From contig JAFADI010000040.1 in assembly GCA_023424965.1 (NCBI GenBank), positions 1 through 17,434 on the forward strand: a DNA stretch of 17,434 nt, read 5' to 3'. Under the pieces are notes generated by a model. The model searched no databases, was not told the origin of the DNA, and was given only the letters and a program-made list of their open reading frames with translations. Position numbers and translations under genes: made by a program. The stretch is from Bacillota bacterium. GTDB lineage: Bacteria; Bacillota; Clostridia; Acetivibrionales; JAFADI01. Of the stretch, positions 7,428-14,879 are shown one piece after another; position 1 is the stretch's first letter; each line of letters opens with the position of its first letter.

Positions 7428-8705
7428 ATGGATGCAAACAGTGAAAAGTATAGAAAATACGTCTCCATACTCAAAGAAGAGCTGGTGACGGCCATTGGCT
7501 GTACGGAGCCCATCGCCATCGCCTTTGCGGCGGCGAAAGCAAAGGAAGTGCTGGGAGTTTTTCCGGAAAGGGCCCTGATTGAATGCAGCGGAAACATCAT
7601 AAAAAATGCCATGGGGGCGGTTGTACCCAATTCGGGTGGGTTGAAGGGAATACAGGCCAGTGTGCTTGCCGGTATTACAGGCGGAAGTGCAGACAGGGAA
7701 CTGGAGGTGCTTTCGAGCATAACCCGGGAAGACGTGGATAAAATAAGCAGCCTGGTAGAAACGGAATTTTGCACCGTCAAGCAGCTTGAAAGCGATGCCG
7801 TACTGCACATCATCGTGCGCCTCTATGCAGGAGAAAATATGGCAACCACCGAAATAAAATATGCCCACACCAATATTTTCAGGATTACCAGAAACAAAGA
7901 CACCATCTATGAAAACATAACCGATCCTTCCCGATATTCCGGGGCGGTGACCGACCGCAGCATATTGAACGTGGGGGATATCGTTGATTTTGCGGATACC
8001 GCCCCCATTGAGGATGTGAAAGAACTGCTTCAAAGGCAGATTGACTACAACATGGCGATAGCAAAGGAAGGAATGCGCGGCGAGTACGGGGTGGGGATTG
8101 GAAAAACGCTGCTGAAGGGAATGGGAGCCAGCCTGTGGACAAGAGTCAAAGCATACGCCGCCGCGGCCTCTGAGGCCAGGATGGGAGGAAGCGTCATGCC
8201 TGTGGTTACCAATTCCGGCAGCGGGAACCAGGGAATTACCGCTTCGGTTCCGGTCATTGTCTATGCGGCGGAGAGCGGAATTGAAGAAGAAAAGCTGCTG
8301 CGGGGACTTATTATGTCCAATCTGCTGACAATCCACCAGAAAACCAAAATAGGAAAGCTTTCGGCTTTCTGCGGAGCAGTCTGCGCTGCTTGTGCCGCGG
8401 GTGCGGCCATTACTTACCTTGCCGGGGGAAGGCTTGAAGAAATCAGCAGGACCATCGTGAATACCCTGGCCAATGTTCCCGGCATCATCTGCGACGGGGC
8501 GAAGCCGTCCTGCGCGGCAAAAATTGCATCAAGCCTGGATGCTACGTTGATGGCCCACCTGATTTCTGTTGAAGGAAAATCTTATGAACCGGGGACGGGT
8601 ATTCTCAAGGAGGATATCGAGCAGACCATTTCAATGGTGGGAAATATGGCGAACAAAGGTATGGCGGCTACCGACACTGAAATTTTAAGGATAATGCTCA
8701 ACTGA
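7428..8705 (+). CDS. L-cysteine desulfidase / YhaM (UPF0597) family, serine-dehydratase-alpha-like
   Basis: A 425-residue cytoplasmic protein of the CdsB/YhaM family. Characterised relatives use a [4Fe-4S] cluster to break L-cysteine into pyruvate, ammonia and sulfide. Diagnostic segments are TAIGCTEPIAIAFAAAKA at 21-38 with Cys25, SGSGNQGITASVPV at 263-276, a Cys-rich stretch with Cys315, Cys319 and Cys322, and CDGAKPSCAAKI at 355-366 with Cys355 and Cys361. These cysteines are the candidate cluster ligands. Length is normal. The ATG follows AAAAGGATGG and begins 17 bases after the helicase-like gene stops, so the two are probably co-transcribed. A 14-bp hairpin follows the stop. No link to DNA processing is evident. 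It could equally act on another amino acid, since the family is broadly related to the alpha domain of iron-sulfur L-serine dehydratases. Confidence 0.9.
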   Translation: MDANSEKYRKYVSILKEELVTAIGCTEPIAIAFAAAKAKEVLGVFPERALIECSGNIIKNAMGAVVPNSGGLKGIQASVLAGITGGSADRELEVLSSITREDVDKISSLVETEFCTVKQLESDAVLHIIVRLYAGENMATTEIKYAHTNIFRITRNKDTIYENITDPSRYSGAVTDRSILNVGDIVDFADTAPIEDVKELLQRQIDYNMAIAKEGMRGEYGVGIGKTLLKGMGASLWTRVKAYAAAASEARMGGSVMPVVTNSGSGNQGITASVPVIVYAAESGIEEEKLLRGLIMSNLLTIHQKTKIGKLSAFCGAVCAACAAGAAITYLAGGRLEEISRTIVNTLANVPGIICDGAKPSCAAKIASSLDATLMAHLISVEGKSYEPGTGILKEDIEQTISMVGNMANKGMAATDTEILRIMLN

Positions 8706-8734
8706 GTTCCTCCCGGCGTATGTTGCGGTTCTTA

Positions 8735-8766
8735 AGGGGTTACCATAATTATTTATGGTAACCCCT
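8735..8766. terminator. Perfect 14-bp hairpin after the cysteine desulfidase gene
   Basis: AGGGGTTACCATAA (8735-8748) and TTATGGTAACCCCT (8753-8766) pair perfectly around TTAT. Position after the stop suggests transcript termination or 3'-end protection, but no T-run follows (GGCACTTTT comes next), so it is not canonical. Its core TACCATAA/TTATGGTA matches the half-sites of the dyad at 5276-5305 and it touches the candidate promoter of the next gene, so it may instead be a regulator site. Confidence 0.6.
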
Positions 8767-8788
8767 GGCACTTTTACAGCATACTTTA
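8761..8788 (+). promoter_or_regulatory. Possible sigma-K/sigma-E-like sporulation promoter
   Basis: CATACTTTA at 8780-8788 fits the mother-cell sigma-K -10 pattern CATAnnnTA, with an AC dinucleotide 17 bases upstream at 8761-8762. The predicted start near 8795 leaves a short leader with GGGAG at 8806-8810 before GTG 8818. The -35 element carries little information, so chance is a real possibility. Confidence 0.3.
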
Positions 8789-8817
8789 TAGTAAACAGTA
8801 ATATGGGAGTGAGCATC

Positions 8818-9255
8818 GTGTATTGGTTTGATTATTATAGACAGCCCTTCGGACCCGGGGGCTTTTTCGGACCCGGAGGCGTTTTCGGACCGGGCGGTCC
8901 TGTCATTCCCGGTGGACCCGGTGGACCTTTCGGACCACCGTCGGGGCCGCCTTTCGGACCGCCTCCGGGACCACCTTCGCCGGGAGGCCCCTCCGGAGGA
9001 GAAATGCCCCCCGGACCTCCACCGGCCTTTGCACCCCAGCAGCAGGTGGGGGCCTTTGCCGTGGACCCGGGGGCCATCGTAGGCTGCCTGTTCAGGTACG
9101 TTTACATCTGGCCGAGAAGAGGCAGACCTTTCTGGGCATGGCTTGTCTTCGTGGGCAGAAGGTCGGTGGCAGGCTTCCGCTGGTCAGGCTTCAACTGGGT
9201 ATACTTTGGAATGGACCTCAGGGAGATAACCTCTTTCCAGTGTTTCGGAAGGTAG
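8818..9255 (+). CDS. Gly/Pro-rich protein with aromatic C-terminal domain
   Basis: A 145-residue protein without a signal peptide. Residues about 11-72 are a Gly/Pro-rich low-complexity tract that begins with three FGPGG hexapeptides and continues with GGP, GPP and PPGPP runs. It is Pro-Gly rich but not a strict collagen G-x-y series. Residues about 77-145 form a compact conserved-looking part rich in Trp, Phe, Tyr and Arg, with CLFRYVYIWPRRG, FVGRRSVAGFRW and YFGMDLREITSFQCF. Similar small proteins with a GPG tract and this type of tail occur, to my recollection, in spore-forming Firmicutes without a firm function. A spore surface role is only a guess, supported by the possible sigma-K-like promoter. 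GTG 8818 is chosen because GGGAG sits seven bases upstream. In-frame ATG 8803 lacks a ribosome site, and ATG 8755 lies inside the preceding hairpin. Confidence 0.75.
   Translation: MYWFDYYRQPFGPGGFFGPGGVFGPGGPVIPGGPGGPFGPPSGPPFGPPPGPPSPGGPSGGEMPPGPPPAFAPQQQVGAFAVDPGAIVGCLFRYVYIWPRRGRPFWAWLVFVGRRSVAGFRWSGFNWVYFGMDLREITSFQCFGR
8848..8901 (+). repeat. Three 18-bp tandem repeats coding FGPGGx
   Basis: Three consecutive 18-base units starting at 8848, 8866 and 8884 each begin TTCGGACC and encode Phe-Gly-Pro-Gly-Gly plus Phe, Val or Pro. Third-position differences between copies suggest an old duplication kept by selection on the peptide. The Gly/Pro-rich tract continues irregularly to about 9030. 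Confidence 0.75.
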
Positions 9256-9265
9256 GGAACAGACA

Positions 9266-9294
9266 TTGTAAAAGCTTAGGAAAAGAGGTATCAT
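9266..9294 (+). promoter_or_regulatory. Candidate sigma-A promoter for the UvrD-like helicase
   Basis: TTGTAA (9266-9271) and TATCAT (9289-9294) are separated by 17 bases, matching four and five of six consensus positions. Predicted start is near 9301, in the loop of the hairpin at 9281-9319. This would allow the helicase, nuclease and recJ to be transcribed apart from the upstream genes. Confidence 0.4.
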
Positions 9295-9319
9295 TATATA
9301 AAATAATGATATCTCTTTT
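9281..9319. terminator. 17-bp AT-rich hairpin, terminator or operator
   Basis: AAAAGAGGTATCATTAT (9281-9297) pairs with ATAATGATATCTCTTTT (9303-9319), with a single G-T pair, around ATAAA. The A-run on the left and T-run on the right make it look like a bidirectional terminator for the Gly/Pro-rich gene. It also overlaps the -10 and predicted start of the helicase promoter, so an operator role is possible. The helicase ribosome site GGAGG follows 8 bases later. Confidence 0.6.
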
Positions 9320-9337
9320 ATCCTTTGGAGGTTTGAC

Positions 9338-11602
9338 ATGGGCTTAAGGAAGGGCCAGAAGGAGCTGGTGGAGCAGTATAGAGGCGGCTATTGCGCGGTA
9401 CCCGCCATCCCGGGAGGGGGAAAAACCCACTGCCTGTCCCTTTGGGCTGTTGAGATGATTGCCGGGGGGTTGCACAAGCCCGGGAAAATTCTTATTGTTA
9501 CTTATATGAATACGGCTGTAAACAACTTCAAGCAGCGGATCGCCTCGGAGCTTCAAAGAAGAGGGATACAGGGCGGGAAGGATTACTTTGTATCCACCAT
9601 CCACGGCTTATGCCTCCAGATCATAAAGGAAAAGCCGGACATGATTGCTGCCGATGAGGAGTTCAACATCATTGATGAGGTGAATAAGGCCCACATCATA
9701 TCCACCGCCATTCACGAGTGGAAGAGATATAACGGGGACCATTTTCAAAAGTTTGTGGATGAAGGCCAGCTGAACGCCGGAAGGCTCACAAAGGCTTATG
9801 AGGATTGGGAGGACAAGCTTTCCAACGTGGTACTGGGTGCAATCAGAGACTTCAAGGCAAGAGGGCTGGGACCGGCGGAGGCTGTACACAAGTGCGGTAA
9901 AATGGCCGAGGGGTCTTTGCTGAAAATAGCGGCGGACATCTACGGAATCTACGATAAAAGGCTTAAAATAAACGGTTTTCTGGACTTTGACGACATGCTT
10001 TACAATGCGAAGCGCATGCTGATGGAGGATAAAGCCCTTCTGGACAAGTACAGGAAAAAGTTTACCTTTGTGTGTGAGGATGAAGCCCAGGATTCCAACC
10101 TGATACAGAGTGAAATACTGACACTGATTGCCGACGGCAACCTGCTGCGCGTGGGCGACAGCAACCAGGCCATATGCGGAAGCTTTACAAGCAGTGACTT
10201 CACCTTCTTCAAGTCCTTTTGCGAACTCCCCCAGACCACGGTGTACAACATCACCCAGTCCAGCAGGAATACCAGGGAAATCATCGACCTGGCAAACTAT
10301 TTTGTGAAATATGTGAGGGAGAGCCATCCGGTGTCAGAATGCAGGGAGAGCCTGCTGCCCCAATACATCGAGCCGGTGAGCAGGGACGATGAAAGGCGGA
10401 ATCCGGAGACGGAGGAATATGGAATCAAGGCAAAGGTGTTTGCCTCCTGGGAGGAGGAAGCGGAAGCGGTCATGGCCCAGGCTGCACATATGCTGAAGAA
10501 GTACCCTGAGAAGACGGTTTCGGTGCTCATTCCCACTTCCTGGCGGATAGGCTATTTTGCCGAGAGGCTTGAAAAAAGGAACATCCCTTATGAGCAGCTT
10601 GACAATACCTCCAAGGAAAGAAACAAAACCATAAGGCTTCTGGGAAGGATCATTGATTTTATCGCCCTCCCCGAATCGGTGGAAAAGCTGACGGCCATGC
10701 TGGGGGAATGCTTCATACCCGAAAACCCTCCGGGAGTCTTTGGAGAGCAGAACAACGCCCAACTGGAGGAAAGAAAGCGCCACAGGGAAATGCTTTTTGA
10801 ACTGCTCAAAAACAGCGCCGCCGAAAAAATCCTCTACCCCCTGGGCGGAGAGCTTGAGACGGACAAGGTGCCGGAGGAATTGATAAAATCTCCCGTGTGG
10901 AAGGAATTCATGACCAAACTGGACCTGGTGAGGGAATTGCTGGAATTTCCCGTCACGGTGGTTGAAAAGCTCATATTGTACATATCGGAAAAGCTGAATT
11001 TTAATAAGGAAGAACGGGCAATCGCCCAGAAAATAGCGGGGGATGTCAGGTTCCTCATGAGCCAGGACCCCATGTGGACCATGAGCAAGCTTGCCGATGA
11101 GCTGCTGAGCGCAAAGAACATGTTCAGCTTTTTTGCAAGCGTGGTGTGGGAGCTCAAGGGCTATGAGCCCAAACCGGGAGTTCTCACCCTGTCCACCTTT
11201 CACAAGTCAAAGGGGCTGGAATGGGATGTGGTCTTTCTCACAGGCCTCAATTATGCGGATTTCCCTGTCCTGCTCAATGACAAATTCATTGGTGAGTACT
11301 GGTTTCTGAAGCAGGAGTACAGGAATCCCCAGGCACTGGTAAAGGCCGAACTGGAAGGAATTATCGACGGCAAAGCCGGCTCGGACCCCGTTCTGGCGTC
11401 AAAGCTGGAAACCATATCGGAAAAGGCCAGGCTGCTTTATGTGGGAATCACACGGGCCCGGGAGTATTTGTTCCTGTCGGGCTTTCATGCCAACCAGGGC
11501 AGAAAAAATGAGACTCCCGCATCAAGATACCTGGTTGAACTGAAGCGGTACATCGACCAGAGAGCCGTGGAATGGAAAAAGTACAATCCGTTCCTCGCAT
11601 AA
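9338..11602 (+). CDS. UvrD/Rep-family (SF1A) DNA helicase, AddA-helicase-like
   Basis: A 754-residue ATP-dependent 3'-5' type DNA helicase with every SF1A motif visible: Q motif GLRKGQ with Gln7; Walker A PGGGKT at 25-30; Ia ILIVTYMNTAVNNFKQRI; Ib STIHGL; Walker B DEAQD at 248-252; motif III RVGDSNQAICG; motif IV ITQSSRNTREI; motif V TLSTFHKSKGLEWDVVFL at about 617-635; and motif VI LLYVGITRARE with Arg706. It therefore should hydrolyse ATP and move on single-stranded DNA. No C-terminal nuclease domain is present, unlike AddA or RecB at about 1200 residues. The nuclease is the next gene, 96 bases on. The ATG is preceded by GGAGG seven bases upstream. Together with the degenerate helicase at 5353 it resembles the AddA/AddB motor pair with nucleases removed. 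A free-standing UvrD-like repair helicase is the alternative reading. Confidence 0.93.
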   Translation: MGLRKGQKELVEQYRGGYCAVPAIPGGGKTHCLSLWAVEMIAGGLHKPGKILIVTYMNTAVNNFKQRIASELQRRGIQGGKDYFVSTIHGLCLQIIKEKPDMIAADEEFNIIDEVNKAHIISTAIHEWKRYNGDHFQKFVDEGQLNAGRLTKAYEDWEDKLSNVVLGAIRDFKARGLGPAEAVHKCGKMAEGSLLKIAADIYGIYDKRLKINGFLDFDDMLYNAKRMLMEDKALLDKYRKKFTFVCEDEAQDSNLIQSEILTLIADGNLLRVGDSNQAICGSFTSSDFTFFKSFCELPQTTVYNITQSSRNTREIIDLANYFVKYVRESHPVSECRESLLPQYIEPVSRDDERRNPETEEYGIKAKVFASWEEEAEAVMAQAAHMLKKYPEKTVSVLIPTSWRIGYFAERLEKRNIPYEQLDNTSKERNKTIRLLGRIIDFIALPESVEKLTAMLGECFIPENPPGVFGEQNNAQLEERKRHREMLFELLKNSAAEKILYPLGGELETDKVPEELIKSPVWKEFMTKLDLVRELLEFPVTVVEKLILYISEKLNFNKEERAIAQKIAGDVRFLMSQDPMWTMSKLADELLSAKNMFSFFASVVWELKGYEPKPGVLTLSTFHKSKGLEWDVVFLTGLNYADFPVLLNDKFIGEYWFLKQEYRNPQALVKAELEGIIDGKAGSDPVLASKLETISEKARLLYVGITRAREYLFLSGFHANQGRKNETPASRYLVELKRYIDQRAVEWKKYNPFLA

Positions 11603-11698
11603 GGAAGGGGCCCGGGATGCCTGCATCCGCCGAAGGGAACCTAAAGATGGGGGATATTCCTCGACAGGGGAGTGTCTTCACAGAACAGAGAGGTACAT

Positions 11699-12523
11699 AT
11701 GCAAAAAGACCTGAGATTTGCCGACCATTTTCTCTTTACCCAGCAATCCCTGTCCACCTTTGATCATTGTCCCCTGAAGTTCAGGAAGAGGTACCTGGAA
11801 AACCTGAAATGGGACAATTTTCCTGAGGAGAGCATCAAAAAGCGCCTGGAAAGGGGAAACGACTTCCATCTGCTGGCCCACAGGTATTTCATGGGCGTCC
11901 CCACGGGACTGGAGGATGGGAACGGAGAATACGGAGAACTGAAGGACTGGATTGAAAATCTTGAAAGCTGCTTCCCCAAAGAGCCTTTTCATGTTTATCT
12001 GCCGGAATACAAGTTAAGAATGGTTAGTGAAAGACTCAAACTTGAAGCTAACTTCGATCTGGTCATCATAAAGGAAGGCGCCGTGGAAATATGGGACTGG
12101 AAGACAAACGGAGGAAAGAGCCTCAGGAATAATTCCAGGACCGAGAAACGGTATGCGGAAAGCCTCCAGACCATTGTCTATATGTTTGTCCTGAAGGAGC
12201 AAATCTCCAGGATGACAGGCAAGCCGGCGGAATGCGAGCACATCACCATGCACTACTGGCAGCCGGAGCCGCCTCATCTGCTCGCGGTTATAAGGTATAG
12301 CCGGGAGCTTCATGAAAAGTTCCGGGAGATTCTGGAGGAAAAGACCGACAGGATTTTGAAGTATGACTATGCTTGCTTTGACAAGGCCTTATACAGCAAG
12401 CACTGCCGGTATTGCGAGTTCAACTGGTTCTGCAACAACGACCGGGTGGACCTGAAGCTGCTGGAAGAGGATGATGAGCTGCTGGAAGGTCTGGAATGGG
12501 ACAGTGTGGAAGAGAAGTTTTAA
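11699..12523 (+). CDS. PD-(D/E)XK nuclease, RecB/AddB-type with candidate Fe-S cluster
   Basis: A 274-residue stand-alone nuclease with the whole AddB-type catalytic layout: LSTFDHCPLKF with Cys24; RGNDFH at 52-57 with His57; ANFD with Asp120; EIWDWKT at 130-136 with Asp133 and Lys135 as the (D/E)-x-K pair; and LQTIVY at 156-161, the Q-x3-Y motif. Near the C-terminus CRYCEFNWFC gives Cys236, Cys239 and Cys245. One early cysteine plus C-x2-C-x5-C is the iron-staple pattern of AddB and Cas4-like nucleases, so a [4Fe-4S] cluster is expected. It would cut single strands exposed by the helicase encoded just upstream. I chose ATG 11699 because AGAGG is six bases upstream. GTG 11672, nine codons earlier, is in frame but has no properly spaced site. 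RecJ starts 24 bases after its stop. A Cas4-like or other repair exonuclease is possible, but no cas genes are nearby. Confidence 0.9.
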   Translation: MQKDLRFADHFLFTQQSLSTFDHCPLKFRKRYLENLKWDNFPEESIKKRLERGNDFHLLAHRYFMGVPTGLEDGNGEYGELKDWIENLESCFPKEPFHVYLPEYKLRMVSERLKLEANFDLVIIKEGAVEIWDWKTNGGKSLRNNSRTEKRYAESLQTIVYMFVLKEQISRMTGKPAECEHITMHYWQPEPPHLLAVIRYSRELHEKFREILEEKTDRILKYDYACFDKALYSKHCRYCEFNWFCNNDRVDLKLLEEDDELLEGLEWDSVEEKF

Positions 12524-12547
12524 AAGGGATCATTCGGAAGAGGTTTT

Positions 12548-14845
12548 ATGAGAACTGAAATAAATATACGCAACAGGGATAAAAGGCTTCCGGGGGGATT
12601 GGTGGAGGCCGCAGGCGGAGACGAGCTTATCGCAAGGATATTTTACAACAGGGGCTTTACGGATCCGGATACGGTAAAACAGATGCTGGATAGCAGTTGT
12701 TACATCCCCACAACGCCGGAGGAATTCCCGGACATGGGCAGGGCGGTGGAAATCATCACCCTGGCCATAAAAGAAAAGAAAAAAATTGCGGTCTACGGAG
12801 ATTACGACGTAGACGGAGTTACCAGCACCGTCACACTGGTGCAGTGCCTGGGTGAATTCACTCAGGATCTGCTTTACCATGTTCCCGACCGGTTTACCGA
12901 AGGGTACGGGATGAATGGAGAAGTGGTGAAGGCCCTTGCGGACAAAGGGGTAAAGCTGGTGATCACCTGCGACTGCGGCATTTCCAATTTTGAAGAGATC
13001 AAGCTGGCGAAGGAGCTTGGAATGGATGTGGTCATAACGGACCATCATACCCCACCGGACCGGCTTCCGCCTGCCGACGCCGTTTTAAACCCCAAGTTTC
13101 TGGGAAAAGATCATAAAGCGAAAGAAATACCCGGATGCGGCATGGCTTATTTCTTGAGTCTTGCTCTGCTGAAGCATTTCGGCGGTGGAGAAAAGGCAGA
13201 GCTGTGTCTTGACATGCTGGCCATGGCCCTTGTGGCCGACGTTGTAAAACTGGAGGGAGAAACCAGGTATCTTTTAAGAAAGGCCCTGCCCAGGCTGTTC
13301 GGCAGCGGCCGGCCGGGGCTCAAAGCCCTGTTTGCAGTCATCGGCTCCGGCTCCACGCTTGGAAATGAAGAGGACATCGCCTTTCAGCTGGCACCCAGGA
13401 TCAATGCCGCAGGAAGAATGGATTCCGCCCGTTTGCCCGTTGAACTGTTCCTTTCGGAGGATATGAACCTGGCCCTTCCTCTGGCAAAATCCATAGACGG
13501 GCTGAACAAGGAGAGAAAGAGGCTGCAGCAGGAGATCATAAAGCAGGCGGAGGAAATGGCGGAGGCTGGAAAGAAAAACAACGCGGTACTGGTATTGTAT
13601 AACCAGTTCTGGCATCACGGGATCATCGGGATTGCCGCCGGAAAGATAAGTGAAACCTATCATAAGCCTGTAATCCTCCTGTCTTTGAAGGAGGATGGGG
13701 AAACCATTGTGGGCTCCGCCAGGTCCATTGAAGAAGTCAATATATATGAGCTCATCAAGGAATGCAGTGGTAAGCTTCTTAAGTTCGGCGGGCATGCGGC
13801 GGCGGCGGGGCTTTCAATGAAAAAGGAGGACCTTCCCGTTTTTACCAGGGAGATTGAGCTGCTGGCGCAAAAGAAATATTTTATAAAAGAGCAGCGCCGC
13901 ATTGATGCGGACCTGGAGCTGGACCTGGAGCAAATCAATGACGAGCTTCACGACAGGCTGACGGCGGCAGGCCCATACGGAGAAGGCTTTGAGCGGCCTT
14001 TGTTTTATACCGGGTCCGTGGCGGCGGCCAGCGACAGAAAAACGGGAAACAATCACCACATCATGGTGCTCGCCGGGCAGAAAGGCTCAACGGTGCATGC
14101 GGTGCAGTGGTTCGGGGAAGATAAAAACCATGAAGGAAAGGTCTTTGATATTGCCTACAGCATCAAAAAAAGTACTTACGGGGGAAACAGCCAGCTTCAG
14201 CTTACGGTGGAGCATATGCTGCCGGCCGCCGGAAAATATCCCGCCGTCTTCCGCGGGGAGTTTGTTGATGCGAGGAATATGGAGGTCCACAGCATTTTAC
14301 ATCAATATAGAGACAAAGACCTGTCAATATTTTACGAGGGCCTGAAATCCCTTTGCACCATTGAAGGGGTGAAAGACAGGTACGGCATCGGGAAGGCGGA
14401 AACACTGATGTTTCTTTCTCCCCCGGTGAACAGCCGGCTTTTTAAGGAAGTGATTCTGCTGGCCAATCCCGCCCGCGTGGTTATAAATTTCTCCATCGGG
14501 GCGGACTATACATTTAAAGGCTTTTTGTTTAATTTTTTCGGAGTATTGAAATATACTATAACGAGGGATTCGGGCTATGCATACCTGGAAGATCTGGCAA
14601 TAAGGATGGGCGTTGAAGAAGGTATCATAAAGGCGGCCCTGAAATATTTGAAGTTTTTGGGCAAGATCGATTATATCCTTGACGGCGAGGAAGAGAGGGT
14701 GCTGGTTCTGACGGGTTCGGGGAAGGCGGACGTGACCTTGAGCAGGGCGGAAAAAAACCTGAAAAATGCCCTGGAGGAAAAAAGCGCCTACCGGCAGTTT
14801 TTGATGCAGCTCGACATCGGCAGGTTCAAGGAGTATATGAAGTAG
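12548..14845 (+). CDS. recJ: RecJ, single-stranded-DNA-specific 5'-3' exonuclease
   Basis: A 765-residue DHH-superfamily exonuclease that degrades single strands 5' to 3' in recombination and mismatch or base-excision repair. Metal-binding motifs are intact: AVYGDYDVDG at 81-90 (Asp85, Asp87, Asp89), TCDCG with Asp142, TDHH at 164-167, and ALVADVV with Asp231. Further family marks are APRINAAGR at 282-290, WHHGIIGIAAGKI at 355-367, and the DHHA1 motif GGHAAAAG at 414-421. An OB-fold-like section follows, with AYSIKKSTYGG and LQLTVEHM. The C-terminal 200 or so residues are an extension seen in Firmicute RecJ, including a possible winged helix near LEDLAIRMGVEEG. Length is close to Bacillus RecJ and longer than the enterobacterial protein. 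AGAGG before ATG and the 24-base gap suggest it is in one operon with the nuclease and helicase. Confidence 0.95.
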   Translation: MRTEINIRNRDKRLPGGLVEAAGGDELIARIFYNRGFTDPDTVKQMLDSSCYIPTTPEEFPDMGRAVEIITLAIKEKKKIAVYGDYDVDGVTSTVTLVQCLGEFTQDLLYHVPDRFTEGYGMNGEVVKALADKGVKLVITCDCGISNFEEIKLAKELGMDVVITDHHTPPDRLPPADAVLNPKFLGKDHKAKEIPGCGMAYFLSLALLKHFGGGEKAELCLDMLAMALVADVVKLEGETRYLLRKALPRLFGSGRPGLKALFAVIGSGSTLGNEEDIAFQLAPRINAAGRMDSARLPVELFLSEDMNLALPLAKSIDGLNKERKRLQQEIIKQAEEMAEAGKKNNAVLVLYNQFWHHGIIGIAAGKISETYHKPVILLSLKEDGETIVGSARSIEEVNIYELIKECSGKLLKFGGHAAAAGLSMKKEDLPVFTREIELLAQKKYFIKEQRRIDADLELDLEQINDELHDRLTAAGPYGEGFERPLFYTGSVAAASDRKTGNNHHIMVLAGQKGSTVHAVQWFGEDKNHEGKVFDIAYSIKKSTYGGNSQLQLTVEHMLPAAGKYPAVFRGEFVDARNMEVHSILHQYRDKDLSIFYEGLKSLCTIEGVKDRYGIGKAETLMFLSPPVNSRLFKEVILLANPARVVINFSIGADYTFKGFLFNFFGVLKYTITRDSGYAYLEDLAIRMGVEEGIIKAALKYLKFLGKIDYILDGEEERVLVLTGSGKADVTLSRAEKNLKNALEEKSAYRQFLMQLDIGRFKEYMK

Positions 14846-14879
14846 TGATTGATTTTGGATGGAAAGAGGGATTTCAACC

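Noticed and set aside
7275..8336. A 353-codon open frame on the minus strand opposite the desulfidase gene
   Set aside because: The plus-strand product has unmistakable YhaM-family motifs; the antisense frame is a coding shadow.
8755..8817. ATG 8755 as start of the Gly/Pro-rich protein
   Set aside because: The codon lies inside the 14-bp hairpin and upstream of the predicted transcript, without a ribosome site.
8835..9077. Antisense open frame coding a collagen-like G-x-y protein
   Set aside because: It is the reverse complement of the Gly/Pro-rich tract: GGN and CCN codons are complementary, so a GP-rich gene always gives such a mirror frame. No ribosome site or promoter precedes it.
9338..12523. 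Helicase plus nuclease as an anti-phage defence system or Cas4-linked locus
   Set aside because: There are no cas genes, repeats, integrase or toxin partners, and the neighbours are housekeeping (recJ, glgCD, lipid kinases). A repair role is simpler.
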